Assembly: GCA_963843745.1 (NCBI GenBank)
Contig: CAWJLP010000004.1
Span: 62,001 to 126,000 of the forward strand
DNA: 64,000 bases
Source of the DNA: Trebonia sp963843745
GTDB taxonomy: Bacteria; Actinomycetota; Actinomycetes; Streptosporangiales; Streptosporangiaceae
Reading direction: 5' to 3'
In this document: in pieces, positions 34,476 through 44,961 of the stretch
How positions within the stretch are numbered: the stretch's first letter is position 1
Layout of the letters: each line of letters opens with the position of its first letter
Program-made: the position numbers and the translations under genes
The notes under the pieces: generated by a model
Told to the model about the DNA's origin: nothing
What the model saw: only the letters and a program-made list of their open reading frames with translations
The model's database searches: none

Positions 34476-34624
34476 GCGCGGGGTTCCCCGCGCTGGTGCA
34501 GGGAAAATCCTGCCACGTGCCGCGCAGGCAGTAAGGGGTTGAAACAGCGGGGGCGACAGCCCATACGCCGCGGGGTCCGGGGCGGCAGCCCCGCCTTGTC
34601 GCTCGGTGCCCTTCTGATCCGTAG
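34476..34624. repeat. 150-bp direct repeat, copy B
   Basis: Second copy of the repeat at 33113-33260, same orientation. The two copies bracket the methyltransferase gene, so recombination between them could delete it. Confidence 0.75.
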
Positions 34625-34798
34625 AGCTACAGTCTCATTTTGTTGCCTGGGCATCTTGCTGCTGAGCTGCTGAAATGACGCTCATTGATGCGCAAAACAT
34701 GGCAGCGTTGAGCGCTGCTGTGCGGCCGAGATGCGGCCAGCGTGGCCGAGTAACCAAGCTCATTCGATCGGCGATCGACTGTCAAGGGTGTGTTGACA

Positions 34799-35145
34799 CT
34801 AACTCGGCTCGCGACCCGCTACCGGCTGGTGCAAGCCGAACGGCACGCCCTGGTCGTCACGGCAAGAACTGGCGTATTTCCCAGCTGGCCCTTCCGACCC
34901 GCGGGGGTCAACTTCACCGCCAAGCTATGCACGCGCCGAACCGCAGCTTCAAGATCAGGGACACTGAAGAAGACCACGAGCCCGGGCTCGGCGGCTTCGT
35001 GCACTCCGCCCGGGACGCCTGCCGTCTCGATCGCCGCGCTGTTGCGGCCACCTTCGTTAAACTTCCAGCCGAGCAGCTCGCTGTAAAAAATCTGCGCCCG
35101 TCGCGGGTCTGGCACCCCGATCTCGAAATGCGAGGGTTCTCCCAT
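34799..35145 (-). pseudogene. VOC-family gene with a frameshift
   Basis: The N-terminal part reads MGEPSHFEIGVPDPRRAQIF, YSELLGWKF, a typical glyoxalase-like start. Near 34884 the frame slips in a GGGAAATAC stretch; one more A restores KYASSCRDDQGVPFGLHQP, the normal ending of the family, and a stop at 34799. About 115 residues if restored. It may be a real gene with a sequencing error. Confidence 0.65.
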
Positions 35146-35219
35146 ACCATCGACCCCAGCTCTGCTTGACAGCATCGTCTCATTGCGACCTCTGTTATGA
35201 GCAGCCTGTCATGGTGGCG

Positions 35220-35350
35220 TCCACCTCTCAACACCGGCCACGCTGGCCGTCTCTGTCCAGGGCAAGAACGCTGACGAGCTGGTGTTCACGGTCGCCCTGG
35301 TGCTCGACGTCTCCCCGTATCGGCGCGAACGCGCCACCACCTCAGCCAGA
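35220..35350 (+). pseudogene. Possible fragment of a second integrase
   Basis: One frame reads LAVSVQGKNADELVFT...VSPYRRE, reminiscent of the GKxxDxLVFT segment before the second catalytic block of actinobacterial integrases. It lies directly upstream of another truncated integrase in the same direction. Too short to be sure. Confidence 0.3.
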
Positions 35351-35359
35351 CACTGACAG

Positions 35360-36097
35360 CGCACCGTTCGTGATGCCTGGACGATCTTGTGCAGCGCGCT
35401 TACGAACGCTGTAACGGAAGAACCGATCCCCAAGAACGTGGCGGCACTGCACCATATGGCCAAGCCGCGCAAGAGAAAGGTCAAGCCCTGGACCGCTGAT
35501 GAGGCGCGGCGCTTCCTGGAGTCGGCAAAGCGGGATCGTGATCCGCTGTACGCCGCGTACGTGCTGATCCTGGTTCTCGGGCTCCGTAAGGGTGAGGTGA
35601 TCGGACTGCCGTGGAGCGCCGTCGACCTTGATCATGCCGAATTGGACATCAGCTGGCAGCTACAGCGCGTTCGTGGGCAGCTGCTTCATCGTGCTACCAA
35701 GACCGAAGCCTCCGACGCCACGCTTCCCCTGCCGGGCATCTGTGTGACGGCCTTGCGCATGCGGCAGAAAGATCAGGGCGCGGCCCGGGTGGCCGCCGAC
35801 CAGTGGTCTGAGACCGGGCTGGTGTTCACGACCTTGGCGGGGACGGCGTACGAGCCGCGCAACTTCAACCGGCGCTTCGAGACTCGCTGTGCCCGGGCCG
35901 GGGTCCGTCGTATCACCGTCCACGACACCCGGCATACGTGCGCCACCCTGCTCGCCGCGCTCGACGTTCATCCCCGGGTGGCCATGCGGATACTCCGTCA
36001 CGCTCAGATTGACGTGACGATGAATGTCTACACCGAGGTGTCCGATGCCAAGACGTTGCGGGCGCTCAAGCGGCTCGGCAAACAGCTAGGGGAGTAG
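35360..36097 (+). pseudogene. Tyrosine integrase lacking its N-terminus
   Basis: From RTVRDAWTILCSALTNAVTEE the frame runs to a stop at 36097. Catalytic residues are all present: R in GLRKGEVIGLPWSAVDL, K (TKTEASD), HDTRHTCATLL, RHAQIDVTMNVY with the Tyr nucleophile. The N-terminal arm-binding domain and most of the core-binding domain are missing, and a stop precedes at 35354. About 236 residues could be made from 35387. Truncated integrases rarely act alone, but the position next to tRNA-Pro identifies it as the one that inserted this element. Confidence 0.75.
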
Positions 36098-36103
36098 GCC
36101 GTT

Positions 36104-36123
36104 GCTGTACTTTGCTGCTGTAC
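36104..36123. repeat. Two GCTGTAC arm-type sites (right end)
   Basis: GCTGTAC at 36104-36110 and 36117-36123 mirrors the three left-end copies, between the integrase stop and the tRNA-Pro attachment core. Confidence 0.55.
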
Positions 36124-36173
36124 GGTCCTTGAATCGGCCTTCTCCCGTGTCCCGGGAGGGCCTGTGAGCTGGG

Positions 36174-36247
36174 TCGGGGTGGCCGGATTTGAACCGGCGG
36201 CCTCTTCGTCCCGAACGAAGCGCGCTGCCAAGCTGCGCTACACCCCG
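36174..36247 (-). tRNA. tRNA-Pro (anticodon CGG)
   Basis: Acceptor stem CGGGGTG/CACCCCG, D arm GCGCAGCTTGGCAGCGC, anticodon stem CTTCG/CGAAG with loop TTCGGGA (anticodon CGG), and T arm GCCGG-TTCAAAT-CCGGC. 74 bases with discriminator A. Its 3' half is the attachment site of the integrated element, and is kept intact by the insertion. Confidence 0.96.
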
Positions 36248-36332
36248 GCGCCCCGGGCAGACTGCCCCCGGGCGAACCTTCGCTAGTCTAGCGGATAACC
36301 AGACCCCCTCGGAGCGCTCATTGTGTCCTCCT

Positions 36333-37253
36333 TCAGGAGGCTGTGCGCGGAACCAGGGTCAGGAGGGTCGCCTCCGGCCGGCAGGCGAACCTCGCGGGGG
36401 CCCACGGGGACGTCCCTAGGCCGCCGGAGACGTACAGCCACGCGGTCTTGCCGTCCGGCCGGGCAATCTGCGGGTGCATGCTCAGCCCGCGCACGCGGGC
36501 GCGGTCTATGCCGCAGTTCGTGACCAGCGCGCCGTAGCCGGGGATACAGAGCTGGCCGCCGTGCGTGTGCCCGGCGAGCAGCAGATCGTAGCCGTCGGCC
36601 GTGAACTGGTCGAGCACTCGCGGTTCCGGGGAGTGCAGCACGCCGACCCGCAGGGCGGCGGCCGGGTCGGCCTGTCCGGCGATCTGGTCATAGCGGTCAC
36701 GGGCGCTGTGCGAGTCGTGCACGCCGCCGAACGCGATGTCCAGCCCGTTGACTGTGAGCCGCGCGCGCCTGTTGCTGAGGTCCAGCCAGCCCGCCGCGGT
36801 GAACTCCTCGCCCAGCTTCTCCCATGGCAGGTCGGGGTCGTCGCGCTCGTGCTCGTTCGCGCTGGTCCGCCACAGGTATCGCGCGGGGTTCTTGGGCTTG
36901 GGGGAGTAGAGGTCGTTGGAACCGTACACGAATACCCCGGGCCGGTCGAGCAACGGTCCGAGCGAGTCGAGGAGCGGGCCGATCGCGTCCGGCGCGGCGA
37001 TCGAGTCGCCAGTGTTGACCACCAGGTCCGGCTCGAGCCCGGCCAGTGACCTGACGAACGCCATCAGCCGGTGCCGGCCGGGGGTCAGGTGCAGGTCTGA
37101 GATGTGCAGCAGCCGTACCGGGTCGGCGCCAGCGGGCAGGACGGGCACGTCCTGCTGCCGGAGCATGAACCAGTTGCGCTCGACGACGGTGGCATAGCCG
37201 ACTGCCGCGGCGCCGGCGGCGGCCGCGATGGACGTTAGTGTTCGTGCTCGCAC
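36333..37253 (-). CDS. Membrane-anchored metallophosphoesterase
   Basis: A 306-residue protein with a short N-terminal membrane anchor (SIAAAAGAAAVGYATVV) and a calcineurin-like phosphoesterase domain: HISDLHLTPGRH, NTGDSI, YGSNDLYSP and GHTHGGQLCIPG supply the metal ligands. Substrate may be a phospholipid-linked sugar or nucleotide. GTG at 37253 is chosen; an upstream extension to 37481 would overlap the divergent YqeY gene. PBP and YqeY neighbours suggest an envelope role. Confidence 0.88.
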   Translation of the reverse strand: MRARTLTSIAAAAGAAAVGYATVVERNWFMLRQQDVPVLPAGADPVRLLHISDLHLTPGRHRLMAFVRSLAGLEPDLVVNTGDSIAAPDAIGPLLDSLGPLLDRPGVFVYGSNDLYSPKPKNPARYLWRTSANEHERDDPDLPWEKLGEEFTAAGWLDLSNRRARLTVNGLDIAFGGVHDSHSARDRYDQIAGQADPAAALRVGVLHSPEPRVLDQFTADGYDLLLAGHTHGGQLCIPGYGALVTNCGIDRARVRGLSMHPQIARPDGKTAWLYVSGGLGTSPWAPARFACRPEATLLTLVPRTAS

Positions 37254-37320
37254 CCACCTATGGTGCCATGTGAGTGGCGATGCGCTGTGCGTGATGGTTA
37301 CGGTCGGGCAGGATAAGGGG

Positions 37321-37782
37321 GTGAACGAACTCAAGGAACGGCTGCGCACCGACCTCACCGACGCGATGCGCGCGCGGGACCAGGTGCGGCTCCGCACGTT
37401 GCGGATGGCGCTCACCTCGATCACGAACGAGGAGGTGTCCGGCGACAGCGCGCGGGAGCTTTCCGACGACGAGGTCGTCAAGGTGCTGACCCGCGAGGCG
37501 AAGAAGCGCCGGGAGGCGGCCGACGCGTTCGAGAAGGCCGGCCGCGCCGAGCAGGCCGCGGCCGAACGGGCAGAGGGGGAGGTTCTCGCGGACTACCTGC
37601 CGGCGCAGCTTACCGACGATGAGCTGACCAGCGTGGTGTCGGCGGCCATCGCCGAGACTGGAGCGGCCGGCATGCCGGGGATGGGCAAGGTCATGAAGGC
37701 CGTGACCCCGCAGGTGGCCGGGCGGGCCGACGGCGCCCGGGTCGCCGCCGAGGTTCGCCGCCAGCTCGGGGCCGGCACGTGA
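37321..37782 (+). CDS. GatB/YqeY domain protein
   Basis: A 153-residue protein with the family start VNELKERLRTDLTDAMRARD and the closing GMPGMGKVMKAVTPQVAGRADG. This is the helical tail domain of GatB, thought to bind tRNA; stand-alone YqeY may help aminoacyl-tRNA handling. GTG at 37321 has AGGA 7 bases upstream (37310-37313). It is divergent from the phosphoesterase. Confidence 0.92.
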   Translation: MNELKERLRTDLTDAMRARDQVRLRTLRMALTSITNEEVSGDSARELSDDEVVKVLTREAKKRREAADAFEKAGRAEQAAAERAEGEVLADYLPAQLTDDELTSVVSAAIAETGAAGMPGMGKVMKAVTPQVAGRADGARVAAEVRRQLGAGT

Positions 37783-37895
37783 CCACGGTTCACCTGTCCC
37801 CTGACTGACCCGGCGGTGTTAGAACGCCGATATGCCGGGGACATTTCGCATTGAGGCTCGCCAAAGCCGGCGGCCAGAGTTTGGGGGAGTCAACC

Positions 37896-38078
37896 ATGAG
37901 CGGCAAGTTCGTTCTGAAAAAGGGTTCCAGCGGCAAGTTCCACTTCAACCTGGTCGCCGGGAACGGGCAGGTCATCGCGACCAGCGAGACCTATGAGAGC
38001 AAGGAATCGGCTCTGAACGGCATCAAGTCGGTCCAGACCAACGCGCCCGGCGCGACGATCGTCGACGAGACCAAGTAA
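37896..38078 (+). CDS. YegP/DUF1508 family protein
   Basis: A 60-residue protein, the minimum for the family: GKFVLKKGSSGKFHFNLVA, VIATSETYESKESALNGIKSV. DUF1508 is a small alpha/beta domain often in tandem in gamma-proteobacteria; here it is single. GGGGGAG precedes the ATG by 6 bases. A strong hairpin ends the gene at 38120-38167. Confidence 0.92.
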   Translation: MSGKFVLKKGSSGKFHFNLVAGNGQVIATSETYESKESALNGIKSVQTNAPGATIVDETK

Positions 38079-38119
38079 CAACTCGCCCGGTAGCGCCCGT
38101 CAGGGCGCGCACTGCTTGT

Positions 38120-38167
38120 AACAACTGTGGCGTGTCCCGAGGCAGCTCGGGACACGCCACAGTTGTT
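38120..38167. terminator. Bidirectional hairpin terminator
   Basis: A perfect 22-bp inverted repeat (AACAACTGTGGCGTGTCCCG-AG and its complement) with loop GCAG separates the convergent DUF1508 and PBP genes. No long U-tract follows on either side, so it is an L-shaped terminator usual for actinomycetes. Confidence 0.85.
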
Positions 38168-38168
38168 G

Positions 38169-40628
<2,460 letters not shown>

Positions 40629-40903
40629 GGGTCATAGAGTACGCGGTCAGCGACCCGTTGCAGACGCCATAGGCAGACCTATGAGGACATTCTTCCACTT
40701 CAAGTAACGGAAAGGCCCCGCTCGCAACCGAACCGTGACTAGGCGCTCACGTGTATATAGCCCATCAGGACTATCTGCGAAATGGCCACGCCGGGGTCTT
40801 GGCAGCAATGGCCCGACTTCCGTAAGTTGCTTTGTCACGAAGAGGTAACCGTGACCGGGTGGCCGCACACCCTCACGGCAAGCAATCCGTCAACGCAGAC
40901 CGC
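40629..40903. other. Long divergent control region of PBP and wblA
   Basis: This gap includes TATATA at 40753-40758 and an inverted repeat GTCACGAAGAGGTAACCGTGAC (40834-40855). If transcription starts near the TATATA, the wblA leader would be about 180 bases. A long leader fits the many regulators known to act on wblA in Streptomyces. Confidence 0.4.
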
Positions 40904-40923
40904 CCGGGCACACGTGTGCCCGG
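40904..40923 (+). promoter_or_regulatory. Perfect 20-bp palindrome before wblA
   Basis: CCGGGCACACGTGTGCCCGG is a flawless palindrome centred on CACGTG, ending 7 bases before GAGGAG and 21 before the wblA ATG. As RNA it could fold into a hairpin next to the ribosome site; as DNA it could be a dimer operator. Confidence 0.6.
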
Positions 40924-40944
40924 CGATCAAGAGGAGTTGGGCAC

Positions 40945-41247
40945 ATGTGGATCACCGACTGGACCACACGCGCCGCCTGCAAGGGAACCGACCCTGACGA
41001 GCTCTTCGTCCAGGGTGCAGCCCAGAACCGGGCCAAGCTCATCTGCCGGGGTTGCCCGGTCCGTACCGAGTGCCTTGCGGACGCGCTCGACAACGGCATC
41101 GAGTTTGGTGTCTGGGGCGGAATGACCGAACGCGAGCGGCGTGCGCTTCTCCGCCGCAGGCCCGACGTCACGTCGTGGCGTGAGCTGCTCGAGCGGGCCC
41201 GTGACCGCTACGAGCGCCAGGGCATCGACGAGCTGGTCGCCAGCTGA
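40945..41247 (+). CDS. wblA: WhiB-family regulator WblA (WhiB4-like)
   Basis: A 100-residue Fe-S transcription factor. Four cysteines (AACKGTD and CRGCPVRTEC) bind a [4Fe-4S] cluster, followed by EFGVWGG and a basic tail RERRALLRRRP for DNA binding. The DELFVQGAAQ...EFGVWGGMTERERRALL pattern and the neighbours (PBP on one side, two ArsA-like ATPases on the other) match wblA/whiB4. WblA controls sporulation and represses antibiotic production in Streptomyces; WhiB4 senses oxygen in mycobacteria. GAGGAG lies 8 bases upstream. Confidence 0.92.
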   Translation: MWITDWTTRAACKGTDPDELFVQGAAQNRAKLICRGCPVRTECLADALDNGIEFGVWGGMTERERRALLRRRPDVTSWRELLERARDRYERQGIDELVAS

Positions 41248-41256
41248 TCCGGCTGC

Positions 41257-42474
41257 CTAGCTCCGCTGCCCTCCGGCGTCCGCGAGCGACTCGCCGATCT
41301 GGCGCAGTCCCTCAAGATCGTGCACGTCCACCGGCAGTGCAGGTACTTCCACGACGGGAACGGCGGGGTACGCCGACGTGAAAGCGCGGGCCACCCGCCG
41401 TTCCCGCTCGGCGAGGCTCATCCGCTCGGCATGCAGCCTGAGCGCCGCCGCCGCCACGGAGTAACCGGCGGCCGGGGCGGAAGCCACGGGCTCGTTCTGG
41501 ACTGTGCTATCCCGGGGGGGCGACCCCCCGGAACCCCCCGTGAGTCCATCCAGTGTCTCAGCGGCGGCGAGCGATCGCGCCGCGCTCAGCCCGGCACTAC
41601 CCGCCGCGTGCACGCGGTTCAGGATCAGCCCGGCGAGCGGCATCCGCTCCTCGTCAAGCCGCTCCACGAAGTACGATGCCTCGCGCAGCGCGTCCGGCTC
41701 GGGCGCGGCGACCACCAGGAACGACGTGCCGGGCGCCTGCAGTAGCCGGTAGGTGGCGTCCGCCCGCTCGCGGAACCCGCCGAACATCGTGTCGAACGCC
41801 GTCACGAACGTCTGCGCGTCGCGCAGCACCTGCCCGCCGAGCAGCTTCGTCATCGCGCCGGTCATTACCGACAACCCGGCGTTGAGCACCCGGCCGATCG
41901 GGCGCCCCGCCTTGACCGGCGCGGTCAGCACCCGGATCAGCCGGCCGTCCAGGAACCTGCCAAGGCGTTCCGGCGCGTCGAGGAAGTCCAGCGCCGACCG
42001 GCTCGGCGGCGTGTCGACCACGATCAGGTCCCACTCGTTCGAACGGCGCAGCTGGCCGAGCTTCTCCATGGCCATGTACTCCTGCGTGCCGGCGAAGCTC
42101 GACGACAGCGACTGGTAGAACGGGTTGGCCAGGATCTGCGCCGCGCGCGCCGGATCGGCGTGCGCCTCGACGATCTCGTCGAACGTGCGCTTCATGTCCA
42201 GCATCATCGCGTGCAGGCTGCCGTCCGCCTTGCCTTCGACGCCCTCGACGATGCGCGGTGTGTTGTCGAGCGAGGTCAGGCCCATCGACTGGGCGAGCCT
42301 GCGGGCGGGGTCGACGGTGAGCACGCAGACTTCCCTGCCGCGTTCGGCGGCGCGCAGCCCGGTCGCGGCCGCCACGGTGGTCTTCCCGACACCGCCGGAA
42401 CCGCAGCAGACGATGATCCGGGTGCGCCGGTCGTCGATGAGCCGGTCCATATCAAGCAGCGGGTTCTCGGTCAC
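41257..42474 (-). CDS. ArsA/GET3-like ATPase (second of a pair)
   Basis: A 405-residue P-loop ATPase with deviant Walker A GSGGVGKTTVA at about 25-35, switch I DPARRLAQSMGL, and IVVDTPPSR. Such actinobacterial pairs form a heterodimer resembling the two halves of ArsA; no arsenic genes are nearby, so arsenite transport is unlikely. Around residues 310-335 there is a low-complexity insertion (GGSGGSPPRDS) coded by a GGGGGG/CCCCCC palindrome at 41512-41531. ATG at 42474 overlaps the upstream gene by 4 bp. Confidence 0.9.
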   Translation of the reverse strand: MTENPLLDMDRLIDDRRTRIIVCCGSGGVGKTTVAAATGLRAAERGREVCVLTVDPARRLAQSMGLTSLDNTPRIVEGVEGKADGSLHAMMLDMKRTFDEIVEAHADPARAAQILANPFYQSLSSSFAGTQEYMAMEKLGQLRRSNEWDLIVVDTPPSRSALDFLDAPERLGRFLDGRLIRVLTAPVKAGRPIGRVLNAGLSVMTGAMTKLLGGQVLRDAQTFVTAFDTMFGGFRERADATYRLLQAPGTSFLVVAAPEPDALREASYFVERLDEERMPLAGLILNRVHAAGSAGLSAARSLAAAETLDGLTGGSGGSPPRDSTVQNEPVASAPAAGYSVAAAALRLHAERMSLAERERRVARAFTSAYPAVPVVEVPALPVDVHDLEGLRQIGESLADAGGQRS

Positions 42475-43487
42475 GCCGCCCCCTGGTCACGCAGCTCGGC
42501 GGCCAGCCGGTGCAGGCCGGACAGGTCGACGCCCTCGGTGATCATCGGCAGCTCGTAGACCGGCGGGCCTGCCGCCTCGAGCTCGGCGCGCTCCCGGTCC
42601 TGGAGCTCGACGTGACGCGCGTGCTCGGTGAGCTCGTCAGCCAGCGCGGCGGCGAGGTCGCCTGTCTCGCGCAGCCCGGCATCCGTGAGCGCCGCCGCCA
42701 TCGCCGGCACGTCGGGCGCGGCCTTCAGCTCCTCCGCCGGCAGCACCGCGGGGCGGGCCATGTTGATCACGATGCCGCCGACCTGCATGCCCGGTATGGA
42801 GCGCAGCTCCGCGATGCCGTCCAGGGTTTCCTGCACGGGCATTTCCTCCAGCGTGGAAACGAAGTGCACCGCGGTCTGCGGCGACTTGATCACGTTCGCG
42901 ACCGCGTCCGCGTGGGTGCGGACCGGGCCTACCTTCGCCAGGCCCGACACTTCGGCCGTGACGTTGAGGAACCGGCCGATCCGCCCGGTGGGCGGGGCGT
43001 CCATCACCACGGCGTCATATAGGTACCCGCCGCCTGGGGGCCCCGGCCGCTTGCGGCGCGCCGCCTCGGTCGCCTTGCCGGTGACCAGCACGTCGGACAG
43101 CCCCGGCGCGATCGTCGTCGCGAAGTCCACCAGGCCGAGCCTGTTCAGCGCGATCCCCGCGCTGCGCATGTTGTAGAACATCTGCAGGTAGTCGAGGAGC
43201 GCGCCTTCCGGGTCGACAGCCAGCGCGTAGACGTCGCCGCCGTGGTCGCGGCCGTCGTCCGCCTCGCCGGGCCCGATGGCGATCTTGCGCTCCTTGTATG
43301 GCAGCGGCGGCTGGTCGAACAGCCGGGCGATGCCCTGCCGCCCCTCCGTCTCCATCAGCAGCACCTTGCGGCCGCCGTGCGCGAGGGCGAGGGCGAGAGC
43401 CGCGGCGACGGTCGTCTTGCCGGTGCCGCCCTTGCCCGTCACGACGTGCAGCCGCACGCCGTCCCAGTCGGTGTCCCTCGTTGTCAT
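42471..43487 (-). CDS. ArsA/GET3-like ATPase (first of a pair)
   Basis: A 338-residue ATPase with Walker A GKGGTGKTTVA at about 18-28, METEGRQGIARLFDQPPLP, and a P-loop helper VVMDAPPTGRIGRFLNV. It makes an operon with the following ATPase (ATGA overlap). In Streptomyces the same pair lies beside wblA. Its role is not settled; membrane-protein insertion by analogy with GET3, or signalling to WblA, are both possible. Confidence 0.9.
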   Translation of the reverse strand: MTTRDTDWDGVRLHVVTGKGGTGKTTVAAALALALAHGGRKVLLMETEGRQGIARLFDQPPLPYKERKIAIGPGEADDGRDHGGDVYALAVDPEGALLDYLQMFYNMRSAGIALNRLGLVDFATTIAPGLSDVLVTGKATEAARRKRPGPPGGGYLYDAVVMDAPPTGRIGRFLNVTAEVSGLAKVGPVRTHADAVANVIKSPQTAVHFVSTLEEMPVQETLDGIAELRSIPGMQVGGIVINMARPAVLPAEELKAAPDVPAMAAALTDAGLRETGDLAAALADELTEHARHVELQDRERAELEAAGPPVYELPMITEGVDLSGLHRLAAELRDQGAA

Positions 43488-43709
43488 GCCCGCGTCGCTC
43501 CTTTTTCTTTCCTCTCTTATGGGAGGCTATCGCCGGCTGGAGACCGGAACGTGCTGCTCCGTGCGGCCCTCGCGTGGTTCTGCTTGAAAATTCAGTTATC
43601 CAGAACGGGCGCGGCCGGCTCCCCTGGCGACCGGTTCCTCCGTACCGGTTGCGGAGCGGACTACGCTGATAGTTAAGCCCTTGCAGTGCGAGAAGGAGGC
43701 GGTCCTCAG

Positions 43710-44795
43710 ATGGCAGGTCTCATCGTTGGGCTAGTGATCGTTGTGCTGGGCATCCTGATCGGCCTGGGGCGGTCGTTCAAGATCGTCCAGCAGTACGAGA
43801 AAGGCATCGTCTATCGCTTCGGGAAGGTGCTGCCCGAGGTGCGCGGCCCCGGGCTGGCCCGGATCCGCCCTATCGGCGACCGCATGCAGAAGGTGAACAT
43901 GCAGATCGTCGCCATGGCGGTGCCCGCCCAGGATGGCATCACCAGGGATAACGTGACTGTCCGGGTGGACGCCGTGGTGTACTTCCGCGTGGTCGACCCG
44001 ATCAAGGCCACGGTCAACGTGCAGAACTACATGTTCGCCATCTCCCAGCAGGCGCAGACCTCGCTGCGGTCGATCATCGGCCAGTCCGAGATGGACCAGC
44101 TGCTCGCCGAGCGGGAAGCCGTGAACAGGGAGCTGCGGCGGAACATCGATGAGCCGACCGAGGAGCCGTGGGGCATCCGGGTCGAGCGCGTGGAGATCAA
44201 GGACGTGTCGCTGCCCGAGGGCATGAAGCGCTCCATGTCCAGGCAGGCCGAGGCGGAGCGGGAACGCCGCGCGCGGATCATCACCGCCGACGGTGAATAC
44301 CAGGCGTCCAAGCGGCTTGCCGCCGCGGCGGCGGTCATGGCGAAGGACCCGGCGGCGTTGCAGCTGCGGCTGCTGCAGACCGTGGTCGAGGTGGCGGGCG
44401 AGAAGAACAGCACGCTCGTCATGCCGGTCCCCGTCGAGCTGCTCCGGTTCTTCGAGAAGATGGCGCCCGGGCCAGAGGCGCCGACGGGGTCGACCGCGCT
44501 GGCCGACGCGGAGGCACTCGACCTGGGCGACGCCGAGGTGGCCGCCGCCGAGGCGGCGATCGCGCACACGGGCACGCCGCAGCTTGGCGCGGCGGCCGTG
44601 CCCGAGGTGCCGGAGGTACCCGAGGTACCCGAAGTTCCCGAGGTCGAAGCTGCCGCTGCCGACGGCACGCCGGAGCTCCCTGCCGGGGAGGGTGTCGGCG
44701 CGGGCGAAAGCCTGCCGAGCGAGGCCGCCGAGGGCGAAAGCCTGCCAAGCAAGGAAAGCGTGCCTGTCAAAAAGGTGAGGACTGCCAGGCGCTAG
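43710..44795 (+). CDS. SPFH/stomatin-like membrane protein (slipin)
   Basis: A 361-residue protein: an N-terminal membrane hairpin (LIVGLVIVVLGILIGLG), then an SPFH domain (VRGPGLARIRP, VPAQDGITRDNVTVRVDAVVYFRV, RSIIGQSEMDQLLAERE) and a coiled coil (RQAEAERERRARIITADGE). The last 100 residues are acidic with tandem EVP units, four to five copies. Slipins scaffold membrane microdomains and pair with NfeD-type proteases; no nfeD is seen here. ATG at 43710 has GGAGG 10 bases upstream. Confidence 0.9.
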   Translation: MAGLIVGLVIVVLGILIGLGRSFKIVQQYEKGIVYRFGKVLPEVRGPGLARIRPIGDRMQKVNMQIVAMAVPAQDGITRDNVTVRVDAVVYFRVVDPIKATVNVQNYMFAISQQAQTSLRSIIGQSEMDQLLAEREAVNRELRRNIDEPTEEPWGIRVERVEIKDVSLPEGMKRSMSRQAEAERERRARIITADGEYQASKRLAAAAAVMAKDPAALQLRLLQTVVEVAGEKNSTLVMPVPVELLRFFEKMAPGPEAPTGSTALADAEALDLGDAEVAAAEAAIAHTGTPQLGAAAVPEVPEVPEVPEVPEVEAAAADGTPELPAGEGVGAGESLPSEAAEGESLPSKESVPVKKVRTARR

Positions 44796-44805
44796 GGTGA
44801 GCGCC

Positions 44806-44961
44806 ATGACCAAGTGGGAGTACCAAACCGTGCCGCTGCTGGTGCACGCGACCAAGCAGATCCTCGACAACAATGGCGACGAGGGCTGGGAGCTCGTCGC
44901 CGTGGTGCCCGGCCCGACCGGCGAGCAGCTCATCGCCTACATGAAACGGGAAAAGCAGTGA
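44806..44961 (+). CDS. Small DUF4177-like protein, 51 aa
   Basis: MTKWEYQTVPLLVHATKQIL followed by DEGWELVAVVPGP and a basic end. WEY...GDEGWELV is the DUF4177 hallmark. AGGG lies 8 bases before ATG 44806. The stop overlaps the RidA GTG by 4 bp, beginning a tight four-gene operon (this, RidA, Nudix, MBL). The same small gene accompanies RidA in Streptomyces. Function unknown. Confidence 0.85.
   Translation: MTKWEYQTVPLLVHATKQILDNNGDEGWELVAVVPGPTGEQLIAYMKREKQ

Larger units (their letters stand above)
31819..36216. mobile_element. 4.3-kb integrative element at tRNA-Pro(CGG)
   Basis: Bounded by the 58-bp direct repeats. Contents from left: arm-type GCTGTAC repeats, a P-loop kinase, a 150-bp repeat, a methyltransferase, a second 150-bp repeat, a VOC pseudogene, a truncated integrase, more GCTGTAC repeats, and the intact tRNA-Pro. 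There are no replication or transfer genes, so it cannot move by itself. The next element, with its own broken integrase, lies directly to the left, implying repeated insertion at the same tRNA. Confidence 0.75.

Noticed and set aside
26942..36247. Prophage
   Set aside because: There are integrases but no capsid, tail, terminase, lysis or replication genes.
41257..43487. Arsenite efflux (ArsA) operon
   Set aside because: No arsB, arsC or arsR nearby; the pair belongs to the conserved wblA neighbourhood and is probably not for arsenic.
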